Of a stretch of DNA of 10,249 bases, positions 1 through 6,827 are shown in pieces. The notes under the pieces were generated by a model, which was not told the DNA's origin, did no database searches, and saw only the letters and a list, made by a program, of their open reading frames with translations. Numbering within the stretch: position 1 is the first letter of the stretch; each line of letters opens with the position of its first letter. Source of the stretch: Paracoccus sp. (in: a-proteobacteria) (GTDB lineage: Bacteria > Pseudomonadota > Alphaproteobacteria > Rhodobacterales > Rhodobacteraceae); the NCBI GenBank assembly GCA_018056045.1, contig JAGPGI010000064.1, forward strand, positions 1 to 10,249, in the 5' to 3' direction. Position numbers and translations under genes: made by a program.

Positions 1-444
1 ATTGCCATGCACCTGCTTGTTGCCCCAGCCGTTGAAGTTGAACTGCGTCACCGCCAGCCCGCCCTTGCCATCCACGACAAAGGACGGCCCGGAATCGCGG
101 CACCACAGATCGTCGGTCGGAATGTCCCACAGCTCGACCGAGGCCGAGACCTGCCTGCGGATCGCCTGATGATGCTCGGCCGCGGCCAGCATCACCACCG
201 GCTCGAATTCGGCGATGGTATTGGCGATATCGGCGATGCAACCCTGAAGATCGCCCAGAAAGGCGCGGTCGTCATGGACTTTGCGGTTGACCGGCCATTG
301 CATGAAGGTGCGCTCATGCGGGTCGGTTTCCTCGGGATAGCGGAAACCGGCGCCGCGTGCCGTGCCCTGCGCCCGCGCACCCCCGCCCCATAAGGACAGA
401 CCGCCGACACCGGCAGCGGCAAGAACGGAACGACGCGACATCAT
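1..444 (-). CDS. Agmatine deiminase / peptidylarginine deiminase family protein with Tat-like signal, 5' part
   Basis: The gene enters from the left edge; 148 N-terminal residues are present and the catalytic C-terminal part is outside. Start: two adjacent ATGs (444 and 441), with AGAGGTG ending 5 bases upstream of the first. The first residues carry a twin-arginine (SRRSVL), a hydrophobic stretch to about residue 20 and an Ala-Arg-Ala site near 23-25, so it looks exported, possibly by Tat. The mature part matches the family: YPEETDPHERTFMQWP (36-51), a region reading LWDIPTDDLWCRDSGP (105-120), and FNGWGNK (137-143). The DD-W-RD-GP element forms part of the guanidino-substrate site in agmatine and peptidylarginine deiminases, which convert a guanidino group to a ureido group with release of ammonia. 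A leader peptide is less usual for cytosolic AguA, so it may be a periplasmic enzyme of the family. Agmatine as substrate is inferred. It follows bluB by about 100 bases and could be co-transcribed. Confidence 0.88.
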   Translation of the reverse strand, partial: MMSRRSVLAAAGVGGLSLWGGGARAQGTARGAGFRYPEETDPHERTFMQWPVNRKVHDDRAFLGDLQGCIADIANTIAEFEPVVMLAAAEHHQAIRRQVSASVELWDIPTDDLWCRDSGPSFVVDGKGGLAVTQFNFNGWGNKQVHGN

Positions 445-532
445 CAAGGCACCTCTGGCGGCATGTAAAGGGCGATCTGCCCCGGTTCCCCCCGGAAAAT
501 CAATAGCTCGCCTGACATCCCCTGCGTGACGA

Positions 533-542
533 GGGGGGGGGG
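533..542. repeat. Ten-base G/C homopolymer between bluB and the deiminase gene
   Basis: Ten consecutive G on the plus strand (C on the minus strand) lie 5 bases after the bluB stop codon, in the spacer before the deiminase gene. Runs of this length are prone to slippage. Because it lies outside both reading frames, a length change would not alter either protein and could affect only spacer length or RNA structure. Confidence 0.9.
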
Positions 543-547
543 CCAAG

Positions 548-1255
<708 letters not shown>

Positions 1256-3643
1256 TCAGCCCCGCAACACCCCGCCCGTGGCCTTGCCGACCTTTTCGAC
1301 GATCTTCGCGGCCACGGCCTCGATCTCGGCATCGGTCAGGGTCTTGTCGCGGGGTTGCAGCCGCGCGGTGATGGCGATGGATTTCTTGCCGCCCTCAAGC
1401 CCGGTGAACTGGTCGAACACCGTCACCCGCTCGATCAGTGCCTTGTCGGCGCCGGCGGCAGCATTGACCAGCGTCAGCGCCTCGACCTGCGCGTCGACCA
1501 CAAAGGCAAAGTCGCGTTCGACCGCCTGCAGGTCCGACAGCACCAGCGCCGGGCGCGAGGGGGTGCGGGTCTTGGGCAGCGGCACATTGGCGATGCGGAT
1601 GGTGAACCCGACCGCCGCGCCCTTGATGCCGAAATGGCGCAGGATGCGGGGATGGATCTCGCCGAATGTCGCCAGCGTGTTCGGCCCCAGCGCGACATTG
1701 CCGGCTCGGCCCGGATGCCACCAGCCCGCCAGCTTGCGGTTGATCTGGGCTTTTGCCGGCGCACCGATGGTTTGCAGAATGGCATCCGCATCGGCCTTGG
1801 CGTCGTAGATATCGACCTTGCGGCGCGAGGCATAGGGATCGCGGGCCGCATTGGCACCGATCAGGATGCCCGACAGATGGGTCTCCTGCTCGCCCGGCTC
1901 GCCGCCCGAAAAGACCGGACCGCATTCGAACAGCGCCAGATCGGCAAAGCCGCGCGCCTGATTGCGCGCCGCCGCCGCCAGCAGGCCAGGCAGCAGGTCG
2001 GGGCGCATATGCGTCATCTCGCTGCTGATCGGGTTCTCGACGCGGACCGCATCGGAACCGCCGCCAAACAGCGCCGCCGCCGGCTGGTCGATAAAGCTGT
2101 AGGTCACGCATTCATTATAGCCAAGGCTTGCCGCCATGCGCCGGGCGGCGCTTTCGCGGGCCTGCAAGGGCGTCAGCACCGGCTGCGGCACGCCCGCGCG
2201 CGGGCGCGGCAAAGGCTGGCCTTGCAGCTTGGTCAGCGAGGCGATGCGCGCCACCTCTTCGACCAGATCGGCGCTGCCCTGCACATCGGGGCGCCAGCTG
2301 GGCACAAAGGCCTGATCGCCCTCAAGCCGGAAGCCAAGCGCCTCAAGCGTGCTGCGCTGCTCGGCCTCGGGGATGTCCATGCCGACAAGGCTGATGACGC
2401 GCGCCGGATCCAGAACGTAGCTGCGGGTCGTGTCGGGAACGGCGCCTGCGGTGACGATTTCCGATGCCTCGCCGCCGCACAGATCAAGGATCATGCGGGT
2501 CGCCAGCTCCAGCCCCGGTTGGGTGAAGGCCGGGTCCACGCCGCGTTCAAAGCGGTAGCGGGCGTCCGAATTGATCTTGAGCGCCCGGCCCACGGTCGCG
2601 ATCGCGATCGGGTCCCAATAGGCGCTTTCCAGAAACACGTTCACCGTATCCTCGGAACAGCCCGAGACCTCGCCGCCCATGACGCCGGCGATGCTTTCGG
2701 GGCCGTTCTCATCGGCGATGATCATGGTGCCGGGGGCAAAGGCATAGGTCTTGCCGTCCAGCGCCAATATCTCTTCGCCCGCGACCGAGGGGCGCACGAT
2801 CAGGTCGCCCCGGACCTTGTCGGCGTCAAAGACATGCAGCGGCCGGTTCAGGTCAAAGGTAAAGAAGTTGGTGATGTCGACCAGGGCGTTGATCGGGCGC
2901 AGGCCGATGGCGGTCAGGCGCTTTTGCAGCCATGCCGGCGAGGGGCCATTCCTGACGCCCCGGATCACCCGGCCCGAGAAGAACGGCGCCTTCTGCGCAA
3001 CCTGCGGGTCGATCAGCACCTTGATCGGCGAGGCAAAGCCGCCCGGCACGGTTTCCGCCTTTTCAGCGCGCAGGCTGCCAAGACCGCGCGCGGCCAGATC
3101 GCGGGCGACGCCGCGCACACCCAGCGCGTCGGGGCGGTTCGGGGTGATCTTGATCTCGATCACCGGGTCGATGGTCTCGGGGCGGTTCGCGGCCAGCCAA
3201 TCGACGAATTTCTGCCCGACCTCGCCCGAGGGCAGTTCGATAATGCCGTTATGTTCGTCCGACAACTCCAGCTCGCGCTCGGAGGCCATCATGCCATGGC
3301 TTTCGACGCCGCGGATCTTGCCCACGCCCAGCGTGACGTCGATGCCGGGCACGTAATCGCCGGGTTTCGCCAGCACCACGGTGATGCCGGCGCGGGCATT
3401 CGGGGCACCGCAGACGATCTGCTTTTCGCCCTCGTCCGTCAGCACCTTGCAGACGCGCAGCCGGTCGGCATCGGGGTGCTGTTCGGCATGCAGCACCTTG
3501 GCCAGCGTGAATGCAGCAATCCTTCCCGCCGGATCGGTCACGCCCTCGACCTCAAGGCCAAGATCGGTCAGCGCCTCGGTGATCTGATCCAGCGTGGCGG
3601 TGGTGTCGAGATGCTCCTTGAGCCAGGAGAGGGTGAATTTCAT
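1256..3643 (-). CDS. pheT: Phenylalanine--tRNA ligase beta subunit
   Basis: This is the beta chain of the alpha2-beta2 phenylalanyl-tRNA synthetase, which charges tRNA-Phe with phenylalanine in the cytoplasm. At 795 residues it has the length of the E. coli protein and appears intact. The N-terminus MKFTLSWLKEHLD is typical. It is followed by an EMAP/OB-type tRNA-binding domain (about 40-150; contains CKVLTDEGEKQIVCGAPNAR), the B3/4 editing domain (about 205-385; contains IAGVMGGEVSG and SDARYRFERGVDP), a B5 domain (about 400-475), the catalytic-like core, and a C-terminal ferredoxin-fold anticodon-binding domain (about 703-795; contains AVERDFAF and VFDQFTGLEGGKKS). The ATG at 3643 follows ACGGGGACGCAGAC, a modest ribosome binding site. 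pheS, usually directly upstream, is absent; the upstream neighbour is a divergent TM2 gene. A leader inverted repeat lies just upstream and bluB just downstream. Confidence 0.98.
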   Translation of the reverse strand: MKFTLSWLKEHLDTTATLDQITEALTDLGLEVEGVTDPAGRIAAFTLAKVLHAEQHPDADRLRVCKVLTDEGEKQIVCGAPNARAGITVVLAKPGDYVPGIDVTLGVGKIRGVESHGMMASERELELSDEHNGIIELPSGEVGQKFVDWLAANRPETIDPVIEIKITPNRPDALGVRGVARDLAARGLGSLRAEKAETVPGGFASPIKVLIDPQVAQKAPFFSGRVIRGVRNGPSPAWLQKRLTAIGLRPINALVDITNFFTFDLNRPLHVFDADKVRGDLIVRPSVAGEEILALDGKTYAFAPGTMIIADENGPESIAGVMGGEVSGCSEDTVNVFLESAYWDPIAIATVGRALKINSDARYRFERGVDPAFTQPGLELATRMILDLCGGEASEIVTAGAVPDTTRSYVLDPARVISLVGMDIPEAEQRSTLEALGFRLEGDQAFVPSWRPDVQGSADLVEEVARIASLTKLQGQPLPRPRAGVPQPVLTPLQARESAARRMAASLGYNECVTYSFIDQPAAALFGGGSDAVRVENPISSEMTHMRPDLLPGLLAAAARNQARGFADLALFECGPVFSGGEPGEQETHLSGILIGANAARDPYASRRKVDIYDAKADADAILQTIGAPAKAQINRKLAGWWHPGRAGNVALGPNTLATFGEIHPRILRHFGIKGAAVGFTIRIANVPLPKTRTPSRPALVLSDLQAVERDFAFVVDAQVEALTLVNAAAGADKALIERVTVFDQFTGLEGGKKSIAITARLQPRDKTLTDAEIEAVAAKIVEKVGKATGGVLRG

Positions 3644-3659
3644 GTCTGCGTCCCCGTGA

Positions 3660-3720
3660 CGTTTGGGCGTCCCTTAGCGCATGGCGCGGCGGAATGGTAG
3701 GGTGGTGCACCGCCCAAACG
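3660..3720 (-). promoter_or_regulatory. 10-bp inverted repeat in the pheT leader, possible regulatory hairpin
   Basis: CGTTTGGGCG at 3660-3669 and CGCCCAAACG at 3711-3720 are perfect reverse complements of ten bases, separated by 41 bases. In the pheT mRNA the stem would end 16 bases before the start codon, immediately before the GGGGAC ribosome binding site. Within the span, GGTGCACC (3704-3711) is itself a palindrome, extended to GGG/CCC across one mismatched pair and overlapping the stem arm. A short ATG-CGC-TAA also lies in the loop. The structure is seen in the sequence; a role in controlling pheT translation or transcription is inference. Confidence 0.45.
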
Positions 3721-3782
3721 GCCGCGAGGCCGGCACGCGCGGCGCGGACAGGTGCCCGCATCGCACTTTTCGCGGCAGGCCC

Positions 3783-3810
3783 TTGTCCGGAGGCAGCGGC
3801 ATCCTATATG
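3783..3810 (+). promoter_or_regulatory. Putative sigma70-type promoter of the TM2 gene
   Basis: TTGTCC (3783-3788) and TATATG (3805-3810) are separated by 16 bases and each matches four of six consensus positions. They lie about 30 bases upstream of the TM2-protein start in a locally AT-richer patch. The match is only moderate. Confidence 0.35.
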
Positions 3811-3839
3811 TGAATGGAATTAACATAGGTCTGGAGCAA

Positions 3840-4151
3840 ATGGACACGCAACGGGAAATCCTGATCGAGCAGCGGGTCGCCAATGACGCGAAATCGCCCT
3901 TGGTGGCATATCTGTTGCTGATCTTTCTGTGGGGGCTTGGCGTCCACCGCATGTATCTGGGCCGCTGGGTCAGCGGTATCATGATGGCGGCCCTGTGGGG
4001 TCTGGGCTGGCTGACGGCGCCGATCCTGATCGGCTGGCCGCTGCTGGGTCTGGTCTGCCTGTGGGTGGTGATCGACATGTTCCTGATCCCCGGCATGATT
4101 CAGGACGACAAGGACGAGATCCGCTATCGGCTGGGCTCGGAACTGCGCTAG
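3840..4151 (+). CDS. TM2-domain membrane protein
   Basis: A 103-residue inner-membrane protein. After a short polar N-terminus come two membrane segments (about 21-38 and 55-82) joined by the TM2-family signature GVHRMYLGR (34-42). The second helix ends in the conserved IDMFLIPGM (78-86), followed by a charged tail. The molecular role of bacterial TM2 proteins is not established. The ATG at 3840 was chosen because GGAG lies 4-7 bases upstream and the polar N-terminus is of normal length. An in-frame GTG at 3810 and an ATG at 3681 would add residues with no family resemblance. It is divergent from pheT and convergent with the META-protein gene. The 203-base spacer behind it (4152-4354) contains no gene, only short GC-rich hairpins and two small palindromes. 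Confidence 0.9.
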   Translation: MDTQREILIEQRVANDAKSPLVAYLLLIFLWGLGVHRMYLGRWVSGIMMAALWGLGWLTAPILIGWPLLGLVCLWVVIDMFLIPGMIQDDKDEIRYRLGSELR

Positions 4152-4354
4152 CGCCGGCCGGACAGGCGCGTCAGGCGCCGGATGCGGCATGGATAACCCG
4201 GTGACGGCGCTGATCAGCGTGACGTTCCAGCTCAACTATGATTCCGGAATGGGTCCGATGGCTGGGGCGCGCAGGCGGTCGTGACCTTCCTGTTCCCACG
4301 CTGAGCAAAACACCCTGCCCCCGGCGCATGACCGGAGGCGGGAAATCCCATGCC

Positions 4355-5104
4355 TTACATCCGGGTAAAAACGGCCAGCACCCGGCCCTTGTCATCCAGA
4401 AGCCGCAGCTTGCCGCGCAGATCGTCGCGCTGCCATTGCCGCGCCGCCATCAGCGCCGCGAAAAAGCGGGTTTCCTGATCGCCGACGGCAGGAACACAGG
4501 CGCGGCGGGTGGAAGCCAGATCGCTGATGCGGATCGCCTTGCCCTCGAACGTGAACTTGCCGGTCATGCGGTTGCAGCCGCCGTTGCCGGCAACCGAGTC
4601 ATCCGAGGTGATATCCAGCACGCTTTCGACCCGGTCCAGCACGCCCTTGCCGCCGATATCCTCGGCCAGCCAGCGCCCGCGCGGACCGGGCGGGGCGGGC
4701 TCGCCCCCGACGCGGTTGACCACAATGTCGGTGGCGTCAGGCCCCTCAGCAAAAACGGCATGACGGGTCGTGTTGATGAACAGAAGCTGCTCGCCAATGG
4801 TGATCTTGGCCTGCAGCACATAGCTGTGATTGGGCCGCAGCGCGCTGTCGTCATAGCTGATCTGGTAGGGGATCGGCACCTGCCGGCCGGCCGGGTCGAT
4901 GACGGTTTCGCCCAGCACCTGCGCCGGCGCATCGGCCAGCGACACATCCGCCAGCGAGACGGTGACCCGCGCATCCGACGGCAGCGCCATGCGTTCGCGA
5001 TAGGTGACGGTGCCCGAAAGCGTCCGGGTCTCGGCCAGCGCCTCGGCCGGGCCGATCAGGATCGCCGCCGCCGAGGCGGCCATGAAAAGGGATTTCAGGG
5101 ACAT
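4355..5104 (-). CDS. Exported YbaY-like plus META (HslJ-type) domain protein
   Basis: A 249-residue protein. The start at 5104 (MSLKSLFMAAS) was chosen because GGAG lies 7 bases upstream and a signal peptide follows (hydrophobic 6-20, likely cleavage after Ala-Leu-Ala at 22-24, no lipobox Cys). Residues about 28-130 resemble the YbaY/YscW lipoprotein domain, with LSGTVTYRERMALP near the start and ALRPNHSYVLQAKI in the middle. Residues about 143-246 form a META domain like that of E. coli HslJ, with the hallmark GNGGCNRMTG (173-182) and a second Cys (203) in the STRRACV stretch. Cys177 and Cys203 could form a disulfide. META/HslJ proteins are linked to envelope stress and, in E. coli, novobiocin resistance; the biochemical activity is unknown. 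It begins 26 bases after the membrane-protein gene upstream, so the two probably form an operon. Confidence 0.88.
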   Translation of the reverse strand: MSLKSLFMAASAAAILIGPAEALAETRTLSGTVTYRERMALPSDARVTVSLADVSLADAPAQVLGETVIDPAGRQVPIPYQISYDDSALRPNHSYVLQAKITIGEQLLFINTTRHAVFAEGPDATDIVVNRVGGEPAPPGPRGRWLAEDIGGKGVLDRVESVLDITSDDSVAGNGGCNRMTGKFTFEGKAIRISDLASTRRACVPAVGDQETRFFAALMAARQWQRDDLRGKLRLLDDKGRVLAVFTRM

Positions 5105-5130
5105 GGAAGCTCCGGTCAGGATGCGAGGGT

Positions 5131-5613
5131 TTAGCCGGTGAAAAGGCCGATGGTCACAAAGACCGCACCGGCCACCAGCCATGCGGGCTTGTGCTTGGGG
5201 CCGAAGGCGCCAAAGGCCAGACAGGGCAGCGCCAGGAACCACGGCCAGCACCGGGCCATGGCGGGCGCAAGGCCGGTGACCCAGCCCGGCGCCATCAGCG
5301 CGAAGAAATAGCTGAGCATGGCCAGAACGCCGAAATAGCAGGTGGCAGCCAGCCCGACCTCAAGCACGGCACGCTCTGTCCGGTCGCTGTTCCACGCATG
5401 CGGGCGCGGCAGGAAGCTGCGCGACAGCACGATGATGGTCAGGCCCAGAAAGACGGCCGAAGCAATGCCAAGGATCGGCAGCAGAAAGGACTGGGTGATG
5501 GCGCTGGCGACGGGCGCGCCCTCGGTCACGCGCCCGGCATCGACAAGGCCGAACAGGCTGAGCGAGGCCAGAAAGGCGGTGGCATAGGTGGTAAGCGTGC
5601 TGGGGTTCGACAT
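5131..5613 (-). CDS. Hypothetical five-helix membrane protein
   Basis: A 160-residue protein I do not recognise. Hydrophobic segments lie at about 7-25, 38-64, 84-108, 120-138 and 142-159. A polar, charged loop (SRSFLPRPHAWNSDRTER, 64-81) sits between the second and third, so it should be an integral inner-membrane protein. The ATG at 5613 has only a weak purine stretch upstream (AAAGAAG). It is preferred because the frame upstream gives a polar, arginine- and proline-rich peptide typical of non-coding GC-rich DNA. The next gene on the same strand, the exported YbaY/META protein, starts 26 bases downstream. That suggests a joint envelope function, but nothing in the sequence names it. A good promoter candidate lies about 100 bases upstream. 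Confidence 0.78.
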   Translation of the reverse strand: MSNPSTLTTYATAFLASLSLFGLVDAGRVTEGAPVASAITQSFLLPILGIASAVFLGLTIIVLSRSFLPRPHAWNSDRTERAVLEVGLAATCYFGVLAMLSYFFALMAPGWVTGLAPAMARCWPWFLALPCLAFGAFGPKHKPAWLVAGAVFVTIGLFTG

Positions 5614-5710
5614 GCTGGCTTCTTTGCTTGCGTGATCGTGACGGGACATCCGGCGGGGCCAGGAGACGGGTGCATCGCGGCTGAGGCATCGTGACTCGGG
5701 CGACCGGATC

Positions 5711-5739
5711 AGCATAGCGGGACGAAAACAGGCTGTCAT
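5711..5739 (-). promoter_or_regulatory. Putative sigma70-type promoter of the membrane protein/META operon
   Basis: Read on the minus strand, ATGACA (5739-5734, five of six consensus) and TATGCT (5716-5711, four of six) are separated by exactly 17 bases. They point towards the gene starting at 5613, giving a leader of roughly 90 bases. It is the best promoter match I found in the window. The -35 element lies inside a palindrome. Confidence 0.5.
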
Positions 5740-5746
5740 CTGACAG
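5733..5746. promoter_or_regulatory. 14-bp palindrome, probable operator
   Basis: CTGTCA-TC-TGACAG is a perfect 6-bp inverted repeat with a two-base centre. It lies between two divergent genes and covers the predicted -35 element of the minus-strand operon. TGTCA-N2-TGACA is a shape bound by dimeric HTH repressors such as some GntR-family members. A bound dimer would be placed to block the minus-strand promoter and could also affect the plus-strand gene. No regulator gene is intact nearby. Confidence 0.45.
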
Positions 5747-5799
5747 GCGCGTGGGGTTGAATGGGCGGAAATCACAAGGCCGCAATCAGCAGGGACGAC

Positions 5800-6045
5800 A
5801 TGACCGAGGCAATGCAGGCGGGACTGGCGGTGGCGGGCTCGGCGCTGATCTGCGGGGGCGCGCTCTATCTCTGGGCGCTGGCGCGCGGCAGCTTTCAGGC
5901 GCGGGCGATCATCGTCCTGCTGTGGCTGGTGCTGCTGGCCATGAGCATCGTCGCCGGCGTGCCATGGGTCATCATCATGGGGTCGGCGACGGTGCTGATG
6001 GGGCTGTGGATCTATGTCCATATCGCGCCGTGGTGGTGGTGGTGA
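5800..6045 (+). CDS. Small hydrophobic membrane protein with a C-terminal Trp4 tail
   Basis: A probable gene of 81 residues from the ATG at 5800, or 94 from the in-frame ATG at 5761. Both have only weak ribosome binding sites (AGGGA at 5791-5795; GGGG at 5753-5756). The later start leaves the palindrome at 5733-5746 in an ordinary untranslated leader, so I prefer it. From 5800 the protein begins MTEAMQAGLAVAG and is almost wholly hydrophobic, with two to three membrane segments separated by a short ARGSFQAR loop. It ends HIAPWWWW, the four tryptophans encoded by a TGG run directly before TGA. No family is recognised. Coding status is supported by the coherent hydrophobic pattern in this frame only; the other frames give polar, low-complexity peptides. 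The 3' end adjoins the degenerate region. Confidence 0.55.
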   Translation: MTEAMQAGLAVAGSALICGGALYLWALARGSFQARAIIVLLWLVLLAMSIVAGVPWVIIMGSATVLMGLWIYVHIAPWWWW

Positions 6046-6128
6046 CATAGGGGCCATGACCGGGATGGCCATGGGCGGAAGCCCGGCGATTGAGATGGCC
6101 GCGCGCCGCATCTGATCGGCAGGCCCGT

Positions 6129-6630
6129 GCCGGGAATGCGGATCTGCAAGCCCTTGAGGTCAGCAAAGCTCTTGATTTCGCGGGTGGTGGAATAGGTGTG
6201 ATCTTCGCCCAGCGCGAACCAGCCGCCGGGCACGGTGACGCGGATCTTTTCCGCCGTCGTCTCGGACGGGGTCTGGCCCAGCGGGCCGTCGACGACCTGG
6301 TCCATCTGTTCCTGCGACAGGCCGCTGAACATCGGCAGGTCGGTCACGTTCAGATCGGACTGGATGGCCGCCAGCGTCGGCGTCGGCAAGAAGGCCAAGC
6401 CGGCATCGCCGCGCGACGCCGGCTTGGGCGCATCGCGGCGGGAATACAGCTGGAGAGAGCTGAAGATCTACGCTCTTCCAGCGCGTCGGAAAATTTCTGC
6501 ACCCAGATATTGCGCACATGGCTGGGCGGCGTATCCAGCATGATCGTCAGCTTGTCTTGCTCCAGCGCCGCGCCCATGGATGCCATGACGGCAAGCACGG
6601 CGACCAGCGCCTGCCGCCAGCGCGCCCTTG
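6129..6630 (-). pseudogene. TRAP-transporter substrate-binding protein DctP, truncated and frameshifted remnant
   Basis: Read on the minus strand, the remnant starts near 6630 with a signal-peptide-like stretch (RWRQALVAVLAVMASMGAAL) lacking a clear start codon. It continues through KLTIMLDTPPSHVRNIW and KFSDALEER to about 6470. The frame then changes and family similarity resumes as LQLYSRRDAPK, FLPTPTLAAIQSD, VDGPLGQ, GEDHTYSTTREIKS and FADLKGLQIRIPG, ending near 6129. These are hallmarks of DctP solute receptors, which bind organic acids in the periplasm and hand them to the DctQM permease. About ten codons seem missing at the frameshift, and the C-terminal half or more of a roughly 330-residue protein is gone, including the usual Arg-containing ligand motif. 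No DctQ or DctM gene is present. It should be non-functional. Confidence 0.75.
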
Positions 6631-6632
6631 CA

Positions 6633-6758
6633 CCACAGCGCGATGGCCTGCGGCAGCATTCGCAACGGATAGCTGGTCGCCGCCATGATCCGCAGCACCT
6701 CGTCCGAGCCGCTGCGGATCGCGGCCGCGGGCTCTTCGACCGAGTTCAGACGCTCGAA
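6633..6758 (-). pseudogene. Fragment of a LysR-family transcriptional regulator
   Basis: About 42 residues on the minus strand, from LFERLNSVEEPAAAIRSG through SDEVLRIMAATSYPLRMLPQ to AIALW. They resemble the linker helix and first beta strand/helix of the LysR effector domain, where a run like RSG-x-LRI-AATxxLxxxLLPxAIxxF is typical. Neither the N-terminal HTH nor the rest of the effector domain is present. The fragment runs directly into the signal-peptide region of the DctP remnant, in another frame. The assignment rests on a short pattern, so it is tentative, but the stretch reads much more like protein than its surroundings. Confidence 0.5.
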
Positions 6759-6784
6759 CAGGCCGGCAATGTCGGCATGCTGAA

Positions 6785-6805
6785 GGGCCGGCATCGCGCC
6801 GGCCC
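6785..6805 (-). terminator. Hairpin after the RTX-Hint gene
   Basis: A perfect 8-bp stem, GGGCCGGC (6785-6792) with GCCGGCCC (6798-6805), and a 5-base loop lie 22 bases after the stop codon of the RTX-Hint gene. The following minus-strand sequence starts TTCAG, so there is no strong T tract. Position and stability favour a terminator, perhaps an imperfect intrinsic one. Confidence 0.55.
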
Positions 6806-6827
6806 GGTTTCGTTTGGCTGGCGCCGG

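Noticed and set aside
4151..4179. Terminator hairpins after the TM2 gene (GCGCC/GGCGC and GGCGC-GTCAG-GCGCC)
   Set aside because: Stems are only 5 bp, mutually exclusive, and have no T tract; common by chance in such GC-rich DNA.
4355..5251. Start of the META protein at 5251 instead of 5104
   Set aside because: The extension overlaps the upstream gene by over 100 bases and hides a good signal peptide and ribosome binding site at 5104.
5751..6050. Alternative plus-strand frame in the small membrane gene region (ends VVVVVT)
   Set aside because: Its translation is polar, Gly/Arg/His-rich and patternless, whereas the 5761/5800 frame gives a coherent membrane protein.
5131..6111. A longer form of the hypothetical membrane protein starting near 6111
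   Set aside because: The extra N-terminal part is His/Pro/Arg-rich, covers a promoter and palindrome, and lies opposite another likely gene; the membrane protein starts well at 5613.
6056..6115. A 19-residue plus-strand frame beginning MTGMAMGGSP
   Set aside because: Too short, no clear ribosome binding site and no recognised similarity; lies in the degenerate region.
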